Source: Gracilibacillus suaedae
Lineage (GTDB): Bacteria; Bacillota; Bacilli; Bacillales; Amphibacillaceae
NCBI RefSeq assembly: GCF_017599345.1
Contig: NZ_JAGFVL010000063.1
Span: 85,757 to 149,756 of the forward strand
DNA: 64,000 nucleotides
Reading direction: 5' to 3'
Positions 41,316-50,295 of the stretch are shown here, piece after piece. The notes below the pieces were generated by a model. It searched no databases and was not told the DNA's origin. It saw only the letters and a program-made list of their open reading frames with translations. Each line of letters starts with the position of its first letter. The first letter of the stretch is position 1. The translations under genes and the position numbers were made by a program.

Positions 41316-42875
41316 TCACCTCCCTTGTCGGCGGAAGGTTTTCTGATCGGAATCTTGCCGATATTCATTATATTCTCCCGTTAAATGGGGACGCGTATTT
41401 AATTTCCATAAAGGTGCTCGTATTAAAGTATCCTTCATATCCTTTCCTTTCATCGGTGCCATTGGAGAAAGGTAAGGCACACCGAAAGAACGTAACGTGC
41501 TCATATGTGTCAAAATAGCCAATAGTCCCATCATGATTCCTACCAGACCGAATGTTCCGGCGAGTAACATCATTGGGAAACGTAACATTCTAAAAGGGAT
41601 CGCAATATTGTAACGTGGAATGGTAAAGGAAGCGATACCGGTAAGAGCAACGACCATGACCATAGGATCGGAAACTAAGCCAGCATCCACAGCTGCTTGG
41701 CCAATAACTAATGCTCCTACAATACTAACAGCAGCTCCTACTTGTTTAGGAAGTCTAAGTCCTGCTTCCCGTAATCCTTCAAATGTAATCTCCATAAGCA
41801 AAGCTTCAACTAGAGCAGGAAAAGGAACAGCTTCACGTGAATCCACCATAGTAAGTAGCAATGTAGTTGGCACCATCTCTTGGTGATAGGTAATAATAGC
41901 AATATAAAAAGATGGCAACAGAAGAGAAATGAACAAAAATAAAAAGCGCAACCAGCGAGTTGCCGTGGATATCATAAAATGATGATAGTAATCTTCTCCA
42001 GATTGAAATAAGGAATAGAACGTCGTTGGAGCAACTAAAACAAAAGGTGTACCATCTACAATAATAACTACACGCCCCTCAAGTAAATTAGAAACTGCTG
42101 TATCTGGCCGTTCCGTAACAAGTACTTGTGGAAAAGGTGAGTAAGAATTGTCTTGAATTAATTCTTCTATATACCCAGATTCTAATATCCCATCAATATC
42201 AATTCGTTTTATACGTTGACTAATTTCTTCAATCAACGTTTTATCCGATAGACCTTCAATATAGGTTATCATAATCGTAGTTTGTGTATAACGTCCCACC
42301 TTTAACGTTTTCATTTTTAATTGGGGACTTCTGATCTTCCTTCGGAGCAAAGAGGTATTTACCCCCGCACTTTCAGTAAACCCTTCGCGTGGACCTCTAA
42401 CAACCAACTCACCAGACGGTTCCTCAACCCCTCGCTTCTCCCATTTAGCTAAACCCAGAGCAAATCCCTGTTGATTACCTTCCAATAACAAAATCGGATT
42501 ACCAATGGATAACTGATCGATACAGGCATCAAAAGATTCAATTCTTGTGACCTCCGCAACAGACAGCCTCTGTTCAATCAAGGTTTTAGGATTGATAGAT
42601 TGCTGATCAGCTTTTTGTATAAGTGGAGTTAATACATTACTATCCATTTCTTCAATATTTGACATGCCTTTTATATAAATTAATTGAGCCTTTGTCTGAT
42701 CAGCAATTACAAATGAACGGAAAACCATATCTGAGCAATCTTTATAAAGAAAATGCAACACTTCTAGATTTTGGTCCAAATTAGGATAAAGAGGTTTTGG
42801 AACTAGTTTATCATCCTGCTGTTCTTTATTCTTTTGATTGAATTTTAACTTTCTTCGATTAAACACACGGCTCAC
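41316..42875 (-). CDS. Germinant receptor A subunit (GerA family)
   Basis: A GTG start at 42875 gives 519 residues. A hydrophilic N-terminal domain (about 1-310) is followed by about five membrane helices and a basic cytoplasmic tail. Family segments include DGTPFVLVAPTTFYSLFQSGEDYY and RLPKQVGAAVSIVGALVIGQ. With the B and C subunits it forms the receptor that triggers germination and ion release. A sigma-G-like promoter lies 50-80 bases upstream. The ribosome-binding site is weak (GAGAAA). Confidence 0.92.
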   Translation of the reverse strand: MSRVFNRRKLKFNQKNKEQQDDKLVPKPLYPNLDQNLEVLHFLYKDCSDMVFRSFVIADQTKAQLIYIKGMSNIEEMDSNVLTPLIQKADQQSINPKTLIEQRLSVAEVTRIESFDACIDQLSIGNPILLLEGNQQGFALGLAKWEKRGVEEPSGELVVRGPREGFTESAGVNTSLLRRKIRSPQLKMKTLKVGRYTQTTIMITYIEGLSDKTLIEEISQRIKRIDIDGILESGYIEELIQDNSYSPFPQVLVTERPDTAVSNLLEGRVVIIVDGTPFVLVAPTTFYSLFQSGEDYYHHFMISTATRWLRFLFLFISLLLPSFYIAIITYHQEMVPTTLLLTMVDSREAVPFPALVEALLMEITFEGLREAGLRLPKQVGAAVSIVGALVIGQAAVDAGLVSDPMVMVVALTGIASFTIPRYNIAIPFRMLRFPMMLLAGTFGLVGIMMGLLAILTHMSTLRSFGVPYLSPMAPMKGKDMKDTLIRAPLWKLNTRPHLTGEYNEYRQDSDQKTFRRQGR

Positions 42876-42924
42876 ACTTTCTCATGGTAATAGGGATATA
42901 AATCACATTTTCTGCCAATATACG

Positions 42925-42953
42925 TAGTATCACCTTATCAATCAAAAATATAC
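42925..42953 (-). promoter_or_regulatory. Sigma-G-like promoter of the germinant-receptor operon
   Basis: On the minus strand, GTATA (-35), a 17-base spacer and GATACTA (-10) match the forespore sigma-G consensus with one mismatch. The gerA-type start is 50 bases downstream. Confidence 0.45.
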
Positions 42954-43195
42954 CATTGTTGGAAATGTCTAAGTGTATGTGCCAGGCTTCCAATATTAAG
43001 GCAGTTTTTTTGAGAACGGTTTGTTTTTCTTTGTTTCTCACTCATTATTAATGGTTCAACCCAATATATCAAATTCTCTTGAGAGGAAGGAAGAGAGGCA
43101 ACTATCCCAGTCATCTTAAAACCGGTTGAATAATTAATAATACCTTTTAATTAAGACGAGAAACTGCCTATTATATATAGGGGGCTAAAGGGCGT
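42954..43195. other. Intergenic region upstream of the germinant-receptor operon
   Basis: I see no gene here. The region separates the receptor operon from the toxin remnant. No repeat was recognised. Confidence 0.4.
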
Positions 43196-43381
43196 ATGAC
43201 AAGGTTAAATGGAGCTAAACAGATTGTTCCTGCTGCTAAAATGAAAGATGAAAAATGGCCTGAAAGTAAAGATTAAGTTATACAACGAACTTTTAAAGTG
43301 AAGAAAGGAAAGATTTTCACCATTCATTTTAATTACAATAAGAAGAAGCAGTTTAATGATTTTAAATTCACCAAAAAATAA
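43196..43381 (+). pseudogene. C-terminal remnant of a polymorphic-toxin-like protein
   Basis: One frame reads MTRLNGAKQIVPAAKMKDEK and continues to WPESKD, meets an in-frame TAA (43274-43276), then goes on with VIQRTFKVKKGKIFTIHFNY to a final TAA at 43379. A lone stop inside an otherwise good frame, no upstream body and an adjacent immunity-like gene fit a dead toxin tail such as the C-terminus of an LXG or contact-dependent toxin. The toxin family was not identified. Confidence 0.45.
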
Positions 43382-43399
43382 CAACAAAGAGGTGATAAT

Positions 43400-43747
43400 A
43401 TGGAAAAAGCAATTTTGGAAATTTTTGAGGATTGGGAAAAGAAGTTAGAAATCGATGAATGGTATTTTCAAAATTCATATGAGAGTCTGGTAGATGGGTT
43501 GAGTTCTGAAGAAGCATACAAGAATATTCCAGCTGTTATAAGGGTTTTACTTAATACAAAAAATAACTTTTTAATAGGTGAAACGTTGGAGATATTAATA
43601 GGTATATATAACATTGCAGATACTACAGAAATCCATCCTTATTTGCGAGAAAATAAAGTAGAAATAGGCATTCATATTCATACCTATGCAGATGACCAAG
43701 TTAAGGAGGTTTATAATGAATTAAAGTCGCTTTTGAGAATTAGCTAA
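43400..43747 (+). CDS. Putative orphan immunity protein
   Basis: The 115-residue acidic soluble protein is mostly helical at the N-terminus, with a short beta-like IGIHIHTYAD segment near residue 90. AGAGGTG precedes the ATG. It starts 18 bases after the toxin-tail remnant, the usual toxin-immunity spacing and order. Kept without its toxin, it could protect against kin toxins. The assignment is by context; no family was recognised. Confidence 0.5.
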   Translation: MEKAILEIFEDWEKKLEIDEWYFQNSYESLVDGLSSEEAYKNIPAVIRVLLNTKNNFLIGETLEILIGIYNIADTTEIHPYLRENKVEIGIHIHTYADDQVKEVYNELKSLLRIS

Positions 43748-44049
43748 TTATATTTATTTTAATTTATTGTCGCTAATATGTCGCTTATTCGTTATGAATC
43801 AATGTTATTGATAGTGTATAATTTCTGTGAATGGACAGCAGCTTTCTAATTTATGGGGAAGGAGTTCAATTCTCTTTCGGATTGCCATCCTACTCCTTGC
43901 TACTACAGTCTTTGTTAGTCTGATCATTCAAGATTGAATGCTGATGATAAGTAGGATAAAAATATGTAACTTATGTAATGAGATACAGACGGGCGCCCAT
44001 CTGTATCTACAAAGGAGGTTATAAACTGTGCGATACACTAAAAATCACA
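43748..44049. other. Intergenic region with a strong hairpin
   Basis: A long inverted repeat, AGATACAGACGGG and its near-complement CCCATCTGTATCT, lies at 43981-44008 without a T-run on either strand. It lies downstream of the yjcZ-like gene (minus strand). An ideal ribosome-binding site AAAGGAGG (44011-44018) precedes a 19-codon frame at 44028-44087 that is antisense to yjcZ. No other gene was seen. Confidence 0.35.
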
Positions 44050-44157
44050 TTAATAGCCGTAACCACCAGCGTAGGAAGCACCAATGATAATTAAGAGGAT
44101 GAACAATACTACAATTAATGCAAAACCTCCACCGTAACCAGCTCCATATCCACTCAT
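44050..44157 (-). CDS. yjcZ: YjcZ-family sporulation mini-protein
   Basis: The product has 35 residues: Gly/Tyr-rich ends ([10 protein letters not shown] and GGYGY) around one membrane helix [17 protein letters not shown]. This is the YjcZ/YhcV-type sporulation peptide pattern. The start at 44157 is fixed by AAGGAGGTG 9 bases upstream. A sigma-K-like sequence (AC, 17 bases, CATAATATG) lies further upstream. It is probably a spore coat or membrane peptide. Confidence 0.8.
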   Translation of the reverse strand: MSGYGAGYGGGFALIVVLFILLIIIGASYAGGYGY

Positions 44158-44324
44158 CGTAAGAAAACACCTCCTTAAACTCAGATAATGCATATTATGT
44201 AATATTTTCAAAAGTTGTAACGGACAGCTGCCATCCAAATTCGAAATAAACTGATTAATTAAGGACTAGAAAAGATATAAGAAGTGATCTTAAGATATCG
44301 TTTTTTAGACAGTAACAATTTTCT

Positions 44325-44367
44325 CGTTTATTTAGAGGACCTACTAAACGTGAGGTCCTCTAAATAA
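44325..44367. terminator. Hairpin after the DUF3918-like gene
   Basis: The 15-base arms TTATTTAGAGGACCT and AGGTCCTCTAAATAA have a 10-base loop and end 1 base from the stop of the minus-strand gene. No clear T-run follows, so the terminator call is tentative. Confidence 0.45.
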
Positions 44368-44368
44368 G

Positions 44369-44518
44369 TTATTGTCTACCTTGATTGCCCATATTTGTTA
44401 CATTGGAAAGTAATCGTTGAACTTGTTGTCCTTGCCCTCGACCATTCATCATACTATATGCAGCAATACCGACTCCGATGGAACCAAGTACAGATAGCCA
44501 TTGAATATTTCTCACCAT
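44369..44518 (-). CDS. Small DUF3918/YrzQ-like protein
   Basis: The start at 44518 is fixed by CGGAGGTG 5 bases upstream; a longer frame has no such site. The product has 49 residues: an N-terminal membrane-associated helix (WLSVLGSIGVGIAAYSMM) and a Gln/Gly/Asn-rich tail. It resembles the short DUF3918-type proteins of bacilli. Function unknown. Confidence 0.55.
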   Translation of the reverse strand: MVRNIQWLSVLGSIGVGIAAYSMMNGRGQGQQVQRLLSNVTNMGNQGRQ

Positions 44519-44736
44519 AAACACCTCCGAAAGATATGTTGGCTTTATATAGCCTCTAATATTTTTTGGAGATTGGATAAAAACATGTATGGGAATCATT
44601 TCTCATTAATAAAGAAAGCATGGGAATGATGGAAGGGACATACAGATACTATATTTTATAAAAAGAATGGAATAAGTGGCTTTTTAAGGAGTATCAATTT
44701 GCTAAGTATCTGTGTGGGGAATACATGACTATTGCA

Positions 44737-44907
44737 TTATTTTTTATTTTTCGAGGGATTGCGCAGATCCTTCACAACTAATAGGAAAGTAATAATAATA
44801 AAAATAATCATGCTTATTTGCGTGAAAGTGTGTTCCAAAGCTTGATGAATGCCAATGGAGAATCCTGTTAACAAAATAAATAGGTACGTTAATTGTTGTA
44901 ATTTCAT
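44737..44907 (-). CDS. 56-residue two-helix membrane protein
   Basis: ATG is at 44907 and TAA ends at 44737. Helices lie at about 7-20 and 30-45, followed by a basic Lys/Asn tail. The hydrophobic pattern is convincing, and it competes with a longer, polar frame on the same strand that looks unnatural. The usual ribosome-binding site is absent; instead GAGGTG lies about 30 bases upstream, separated by the hairpin GGTGTTG-CTT-CAACACC. Confidence 0.55.
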   Translation of the reverse strand: MKLQQLTYLFILLTGFSIGIHQALEHTFTQISMIIFIIITFLLVVKDLRNPSKNKK

Positions 44908-45008
44908 TTTTAGAATGGTGTTGAAGCAACACCAAATTCACCTCATTTCGGTTTAAACTTTATTTGTTGTATTTGTTATAATAAGAAGAAAAAGGCTGGT
45001 GATGATCA

Positions 45009-45677
45009 ATCAAAGCTGTTTTATTCGATTTAGACGGCACTTTGTTAGACCGGGACTCGTCGATAAATATTTTTGTTGAAAATCAATATAATAAATATTA
45101 TAAAGCTTTACAACATATAGATAAAGACCTGTATATAAGTCGTTTTATCGAACTAGATAACAGAGGAATGGTCTGGAAGGATAAAGTGTATCAACAGTTA
45201 GTTAAAGAATTCGCCATTATGGATTTAACATGGAAAGAGTTGTTAGATGATTATATAGGTCGGTTTTGTCATAGTTGTAAACCATTCCCAAGTCTGCATC
45301 AGATGTTAAACACTTTACAGAATATGAACATAAAACTTGGGATGATCACAAATGGAAAAGGCACATTTCAAAAGGATAGTATTAATGCTTTAGAAATTGA
45401 TAAATATTTTTCGATCATTTTAATCTCAGAGATAGAAGGGATAAAAAAGCCAAACCCTCAAATTTTTGAAAAAGCTCTACAACATTTACAAGTACAACCG
45501 AATGAATGTTTTTTTGTTGGAGATCACCCCGAAAATGATATAAATGCTGCCAAACGAGTTGGCATGCAAACGATTTGGAAATACACATCTGATATTACAT
45601 CAGGCAGTGCAGACTTTGTTATCGATCATTTAAATGAGATTCCGATTATCATTAAAAACTTTCAAGTATCAAACTAA
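45009..45677 (+). CDS. HAD-family phosphatase with a damaged or non-standard start
   Basis: The HAD hydrolase of about 222 residues has motif I LFDLDGTLLD, motif II TNGKGTF, the motif III Lys in KKPNPQIF and motif IV VGDHPENDI, as in YjjG/phosphoglycolate-phosphatase-type enzymes. The coding frame reaches back only to a TGA at 45003. The first codons are TCA-ATC-AAA, with no ATG, GTG or TTG before motif I. A well-placed ATG at 45002 (after AAGG) is one base out of frame. Either one extra base broke the start, or ATC (45009) is used. Confidence 0.75.
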   Translation: MKAVLFDLDGTLLDRDSSINIFVENQYNKYYKALQHIDKDLYISRFIELDNRGMVWKDKVYQQLVKEFAIMDLTWKELLDDYIGRFCHSCKPFPSLHQMLNTLQNMNIKLGMITNGKGTFQKDSINALEIDKYFSIILISEIEGIKKPNPQIFEKALQHLQVQPNECFFVGDHPENDINAAKRVGMQTIWKYTSDITSGSADFVIDHLNEIPIIIKNFQVSN

Positions 45678-45821
45678 CCCGGATATTAAAAAGATCCTAA
45701 TCACGATCATCATTACCAACCAATATTCATTCAGTCCTTCGCTGCACATCTGATGCTTGAGTAATATTAAAATAAACTTTATAATAGTATCTACTATCAT
45801 AAGGAAAAGGCAGGTGAGACA

Positions 45822-46808
45822 ATGGAAGAAGAAAGGGAAAACATCATTATTTTTCCTAAATGGAAAGATAATCTAGAAGGTAAAGCGAAAACAGCCATGC
45901 AGGAAAATCATTTTCAGGAAGCATATGACTTTTTTCATCAATTAACGGAAAATGGTGTCCGGTCACATGAAGTAATGACAGGTAAATTAATATGCATGAT
46001 GGAACTTAACATGCACGATGAAGCGGAAGATTTGTGTGAAGAACTAATCACTAAAAAAGACGATTATTTTGCTTCTTATGTACATATTTATGCCACATTG
46101 TTATTTCAGTCAAGTAAGTATAATGAAGTGATGCTTCTCGTTGATGAGGCTTTAACGCAAAAAAAGATTCCTTCTCATATTAGAGATCAATTACGACATA
46201 TGTATCAACTAAGTAAAGAATTACAGCAACAGGAAGATAGAAAATCATACATAGAAGTTCAGAAACAATTAGAGGAAGCAATTGAACAGAAAAATGATCG
46301 TCAGCAATGGTATATGGTGAAGCGCTTACTTCAGTTGGGAGTATATCACGATAAACCTTTTTTCAGAGAAATGTTAAAGAATCCGGAAATTCATCCAGTG
46401 GTAAAGACGGCATTATTAGAATATTATCAGAAAGTACAACCAGACCAACCGATACATATTGAAAAGTTTCAATTGACAGATGAAATACATATAAAAGAAT
46501 TAAACGACCTTTTACCTGTTTCCTTTATAACAGGTGTTACCTATTGGTTAGATAATATACAACAGCAAGACCCAACTAAATACCAAATGATTCAATTCAT
46601 AATAGAACGCTTTGCATATGTATACACCCCTTTCTTACCACAAAAGGAAAACTATCAACTTTTAGCTGAGTCGTTGTTGTATTATGTAAGCAGAAGTTTC
46701 CAACTCCTCGATCAGGAAGATGATCGCCAGGTTTCTGTTATCAAGGAACATTATTTAAAAATGATTGATATATCAGAGACACTTTATGGATCAATTTTAG
46801 ATGTTTAA
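45822..46808 (+). CDS. ysoA: TPR-repeat protein YsoA
   Basis: The 328-residue soluble helical protein has tetratricopeptide-like repeats (about 20-150), where A-x-x-A/Y-x-x-F patterns recur, and a less regular helical C-terminus. It lies directly upstream of tig, as ysoA does in B. subtilis, and this synteny is the main ground for the name. The role is unknown; TPR proteins usually bind partner proteins. AGGCAGGTG precedes the ATG. Confidence 0.8.
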   Translation: MEEERENIIIFPKWKDNLEGKAKTAMQENHFQEAYDFFHQLTENGVRSHEVMTGKLICMMELNMHDEAEDLCEELITKKDDYFASYVHIYATLLFQSSKYNEVMLLVDEALTQKKIPSHIRDQLRHMYQLSKELQQQEDRKSYIEVQKQLEEAIEQKNDRQQWYMVKRLLQLGVYHDKPFFREMLKNPEIHPVVKTALLEYYQKVQPDQPIHIEKFQLTDEIHIKELNDLLPVSFITGVTYWLDNIQQQDPTKYQMIQFIIERFAYVYTPFLPQKENYQLLAESLLYYVSRSFQLLDQEDDRQVSVIKEHYLKMIDISETLYGSILDV

Positions 46809-46859
46809 TGCCTGGTGATAAAATTCATTGCAAAAAAAATACTACATACGTTATTATTA

Positions 46860-46887
46860 TTGAAAGCAAATGCAATTATGTTATAAT
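46860..46887 (+). promoter_or_regulatory. Sigma-A promoter of tig
   Basis: TTGAAA (46860-46865), a 16-base spacer and TATAAT (46882-46887) with an upstream TG give a strong vegetative promoter, about 90 bases before tig. Confidence 0.75.
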
Positions 46888-46980
46888 AAGATGGTTGCAA
46901 TTTGCGTTCGGTCTATTATAGGATGGTATATTGAATGAACGTCAAATATACAGATTTTTTTATGTTGGAGGGAATTTAGA

Positions 46981-48267
46981 ATGACAGCAAAGTGGGAAAA
47001 GCAAGAAGGTAATGTCGGCGTCTTAACGATAGAGGTAGATGCAGACAAATTCGATAGTGCTTTAGACCAGGCCTTTAAGAAGGTTGTAAAACAAGTACAA
47101 GTACCTGGGTTCCGTAAAGGAAAAATGCCGAGAGGAATGTTCGAAAAACGTTTTGGTGTAGAATCATTATACCAAGATGCTGTAGATATTATTCTTCCTG
47201 GTGAGTACACAAATGCAGTGGAGGAAACTGGCATCGAACCAGTAGACCAGCCAGAAGTGGATATCGAACAAATCGAAAAAGGTAAAAATCTTATTTTTAC
47301 TGCTAAAGTTACGGTAAAGCCTGAAGTAAAACTTGGCGATTACAAAGGACTTGAAGTAGAAGAAGTAAGCACAGAAGTTACAGATGAAGATGTAGAAGAA
47401 GAAATCAAAAAGCAACAAGAACAACAAGCTGAATTGGTTGTAAAAGAAGAAGGCGAAATCGAAAATGGTGATACTGCTGTAATCGATTTTGAGGGCTTTG
47501 TTGACGGAGAAGCATTTGAGGGTGGTCAAGCGGACAATCACTCATTAGAAATTGGTTCAGGCTCTTTCATTCCAGGTTTCGAAGAACAACTAGTTGGTAA
47601 GAAAGCAGGAGAAGAAGTAGCCGTAGAGATTACTTTCCCTGAAGAATACCATGCAGAGAACTTAGCTGGAAAAGATGCTACTTTTAAGGTGAAAATCCAT
47701 GAAATTAAAGCAAAAGAACTTCCAGAATTGGATGATGAATTTGCTAAAGACGTGGACGAGGAAGTAGAAACACTTGATGAGCTAAAAGAAAAAACAAAGA
47801 AACGTCTTCAAGAACAAAAAGAAAACGAAGCTGATACCAACAAACGTGAATCTTTAGTTCAACAAGCGTCTGAAAATGCAGAAGTGGAGATTCCAGAGGC
47901 AATGGTACAATCTGAATTAGATCGTATGCTTCAAGAATTTGAACAAAGATTACAAATGCAAGGCATGACATTAGACATGTACTTCCAATTCTCTGGTCAA
48001 GATGAAGATGCGTTAAAAGAGCAAATGAAAGAAGATGCTGGAAAACGTGTTAAAACGAACTTGACATTAGAAGCAATTGCTGCTGCTGAGGATGTTGAAG
48101 TAACAGACGAAGATGTTGAGAAAGAATTAGAGTCTATGGCTTCTATGTACAATATGGAAGTGGATCAAATCAAACAAGCGCTTGGTGGAAACACTGCAGC
48201 ACTTCAAGAAGACTTAAAATTCAAAAAAGCAATTAATGTCCTTGTAGATAATAGCAAATCAAAATAA
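46981..48267 (+). CDS. tig: Trigger factor, ribosome-associated chaperone and prolyl isomerase
   Basis: The 428-residue product has all three domains: the ribosome-binding N-terminal domain with [11 protein letters not shown] (about residues 41-51), the FKBP-type isomerase domain (about 160-245) and the helical C-terminal chaperone arms. The strong bias to Glu and Asp is typical. TTGGAGGGA precedes the ATG. It lies between ysoA and clpX as in B. subtilis and is followed by a long terminator hairpin. Confidence 0.96.
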   Translation: MTAKWEKQEGNVGVLTIEVDADKFDSALDQAFKKVVKQVQVPGFRKGKMPRGMFEKRFGVESLYQDAVDIILPGEYTNAVEETGIEPVDQPEVDIEQIEKGKNLIFTAKVTVKPEVKLGDYKGLEVEEVSTEVTDEDVEEEIKKQQEQQAELVVKEEGEIENGDTAVIDFEGFVDGEAFEGGQADNHSLEIGSGSFIPGFEEQLVGKKAGEEVAVEITFPEEYHAENLAGKDATFKVKIHEIKAKELPELDDEFAKDVDEEVETLDELKEKTKKRLQEQKENEADTNKRESLVQQASENAEVEIPEAMVQSELDRMLQEFEQRLQMQGMTLDMYFQFSGQDEDALKEQMKEDAGKRVKTNLTLEAIAAAEDVEVTDEDVEKELESMASMYNMEVDQIKQALGGNTAALQEDLKFKKAINVLVDNSKSK

Positions 48268-48275
48268 ACAGTATA

Positions 48276-48312
48276 AGAAAACAAGGTGCGAAATCTCGTA
48301 CCTTGTTTTCTA
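48276..48312. terminator. Terminator of tig
   Basis: The 12-base stem AGAAAACAAGGT/ACCTTGTTTTCT has inner pairing CGA/TCG. It works in both directions. Confidence 0.85.
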
Positions 48313-48440
48313 TAAAGTGAGACTGTGATCAGGTGGGGGGTTAGGCCTCATTGATCATTTGTAAAACTTATCAAGGTGTTAGCATCTGTTATCCCTAAAC
48401 ATGTGCTTGTGTTACTTGGCGCTTGAAGTGGGTCTTACAG
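48311..48440 (-). repeat. Dispersed structured repeat, copy B (inverted)
   Basis: Read on the minus strand, it aligns with 30937-31063: GGGATAACAGATGCTAACACC and TTGATAAGTTTTAC, ending in AGTCTCACTTTATA. The inverted-repeat partner is CATCTGT here, where copy A has CGTCTGT, and the other arm changes with it. Confidence 0.75.
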
Positions 48441-48754
48441 ATGGCTAGCAACGAGAAGACATATTTAACCTTAATCCTTCCTAACAATACAGCCCCAATT
48501 TTTTTACACAAATAATAGATGAATGAAATAGAAGGATATACATTTGGTAAGACTAACATATACATAAAGAAAACTCTTCTCCTAAAAAAGGCAAACTATT
48601 TGTAATCGATGTGAAAGACTGATACTCTTTACAAACGTGAAAAAGTGTATTACTTTTTTATTTTGGAACAATTTGATATGATTGCCTAAAGACGAAAGGT
48701 GTTCAATCGTTTTTATGAATCATAGGAGATATTTTTGAACAAGGGGTGAATGTC
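48441..48754. other. Intergenic region upstream of clpX
   Basis: I see no gene and no CtsR box (GGTCAAA repeats). Only the ribosome-binding site AAGGGGTG before clpX is clear. Confidence 0.45.
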
Positions 48755-50026
48755 ATGTATAAATTTAATGAAGAAAAAGGTCAATTGAAATGTTCATTCT
48801 GTGGAAAAAGCCAAGACCAGGTTCGTAAGTTAGTCGCTGGACCAGGTGTTTATATATGTGATGAATGTATTGAACTTTGTACAGAGATTGTGGAAGAGGA
48901 ATTAGGTACAGAAGAAGAAGTGGAATATAAGGATATTCCAAAACCACAAGAAATCTGTGAAATTTTGGATGATTACGTTATCGGACAGCAAAAGGCAAAG
49001 AAAAACTTATCAGTAGCCGTATACAATCATTATAAACGTATCAATTCACCAAAATCGAAAGATGAGGTAGAATTGGCGAAAAGTAATATCGCAATGATTG
49101 GTCCTACGGGTAGTGGTAAGACATTGCTTGCGCAGACACTTGCACGTATTTTAAATGTGCCGTTTGCTATAGCGGATGCAACATCATTAACAGAAGCAGG
49201 TTATGTAGGGGAAGACGTTGAAAATATCTTATTAAAGCTTATTCAAGCTGCTGATTATGACGTTGAAAAAGCGGAAAAAGGTATTATCTATATTGATGAA
49301 ATTGATAAAGTTGCTCGTAAATCAGAGAACCCTTCTATTACACGTGATGTTTCTGGTGAGGGTGTGCAACAGGCATTATTAAAAATTCTTGAAGGCACAA
49401 CAGCAAGTGTACCTCCACAAGGTGGAAGAAAGCACCCGCATCAGGAATTTATTCAAATTGATACCACTAATATTTTATTCATTTGTGGTGGAGCATTTGA
49501 TGGTATTGAACAGATCGTGAAGCGTAGACTTGGTAAGAAAGTTATTGGTTTCGGTGCTGACGCTGACAACCAGGAATTAGATAAAGCGACCCTGCTTTCA
49601 AAAGTACTTCCAGAAGATTTATTACGCTTTGGTTTAATTCCAGAATTCATTGGGCGTCTGCCAGTTATCGGAAGCTTAGAGCCACTGGATGAAAAAGCAC
49701 TAGTGGATATTTTAACAAAACCAAAAAATGCTTTAGTAAAACAGTTTAATAAGCTTTTCGAAATTGATGACGTTGAGTTAGAATTTGAAGAAGGTGCACT
49801 GGAAGCTGTTGCTCAAAAAGCAATTGAAAGAAAAACAGGTGCTCGTGGTTTAAGGTCTATTTTGGAAGGGATCATGTTAGATGTTATGTTTGAACTCCCT
49901 TCACGTGAAGATATTAAGAAGTGTATTATTACAAAAGAAACAGTTACTCAAGAGAATGGTCGACCAAAACTAGTCCATGAGGATGGAACAGTTCTTGACC
50001 TTGAATCTCCAAAAGAAAGTGCTTAA
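48755..50026 (+). CDS. clpX: ATP-dependent Clp protease, ATP-binding subunit ClpX
   Basis: The start is the ATG at 48755, 6 bases after AAGGGGTG; a GTG three codons earlier overlaps that site. The product has 423 residues. The N-terminal zinc-binding domain has CSFCGK and CDECIELC (about residues 12-38), then the AAA+ domain with GPTGSGKT (about 117-124), [13 protein letters not shown] and the pore-loop region GYVGEDVE. It unfolds proteins for ClpP. It is monocistronic with its own terminator. Confidence 0.97.
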   Translation: MYKFNEEKGQLKCSFCGKSQDQVRKLVAGPGVYICDECIELCTEIVEEELGTEEEVEYKDIPKPQEICEILDDYVIGQQKAKKNLSVAVYNHYKRINSPKSKDEVELAKSNIAMIGPTGSGKTLLAQTLARILNVPFAIADATSLTEAGYVGEDVENILLKLIQAADYDVEKAEKGIIYIDEIDKVARKSENPSITRDVSGEGVQQALLKILEGTTASVPPQGGRKHPHQEFIQIDTTNILFICGGAFDGIEQIVKRRLGKKVIGFGADADNQELDKATLLSKVLPEDLLRFGLIPEFIGRLPVIGSLEPLDEKALVDILTKPKNALVKQFNKLFEIDDVELEFEEGALEAVAQKAIERKTGARGLRSILEGIMLDVMFELPSREDIKKCIITKETVTQENGRPKLVHEDGTVLDLESPKESA

Positions 50027-50036
50027 TAGGTAAAAA

Positions 50037-50070
50037 AAATCCCTTGTTGTTTCAACAAGGGATTTTGTAT
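50037..50070 (+). terminator. Terminator of clpX
   Basis: A perfect 14-base stem AAAATCCCTTGTTG/CAACAAGGGATTTT with a 3-base loop lies 10 bases after the stop. Confidence 0.85.
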
Positions 50071-50295
50071 TGTTTCGTAACCATAGGTAAAACTAATAAA
50101 AAAGTACTTTTAGATTTACAAAAAAACGAAACTTCTTTAAACTTATAACAACAGAAGAAACATTCAATGGTACTAGGTATTAATTATACTGTAGGTTTGT
50201 ATACAATATAAACGAACAAAGGCTTTCGCCAAAAGGTATGGTGATTACAATTTGTTTGGATACATAAAAACTAGTAGCTTTGACGGAGGTGCCAT

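Noticed and set aside
44744..44941. 65-codon His/Tyr-rich minus-strand frame
   Set aside because: It has a GAGGTG nearby, but the overlapping 56-residue frame shows a clean two-helix membrane protein, so this one is judged a shadow.
48441..48754. CtsR heat-shock operator before clpX
   Set aside because: No GGTCAAA heptad repeats were found.
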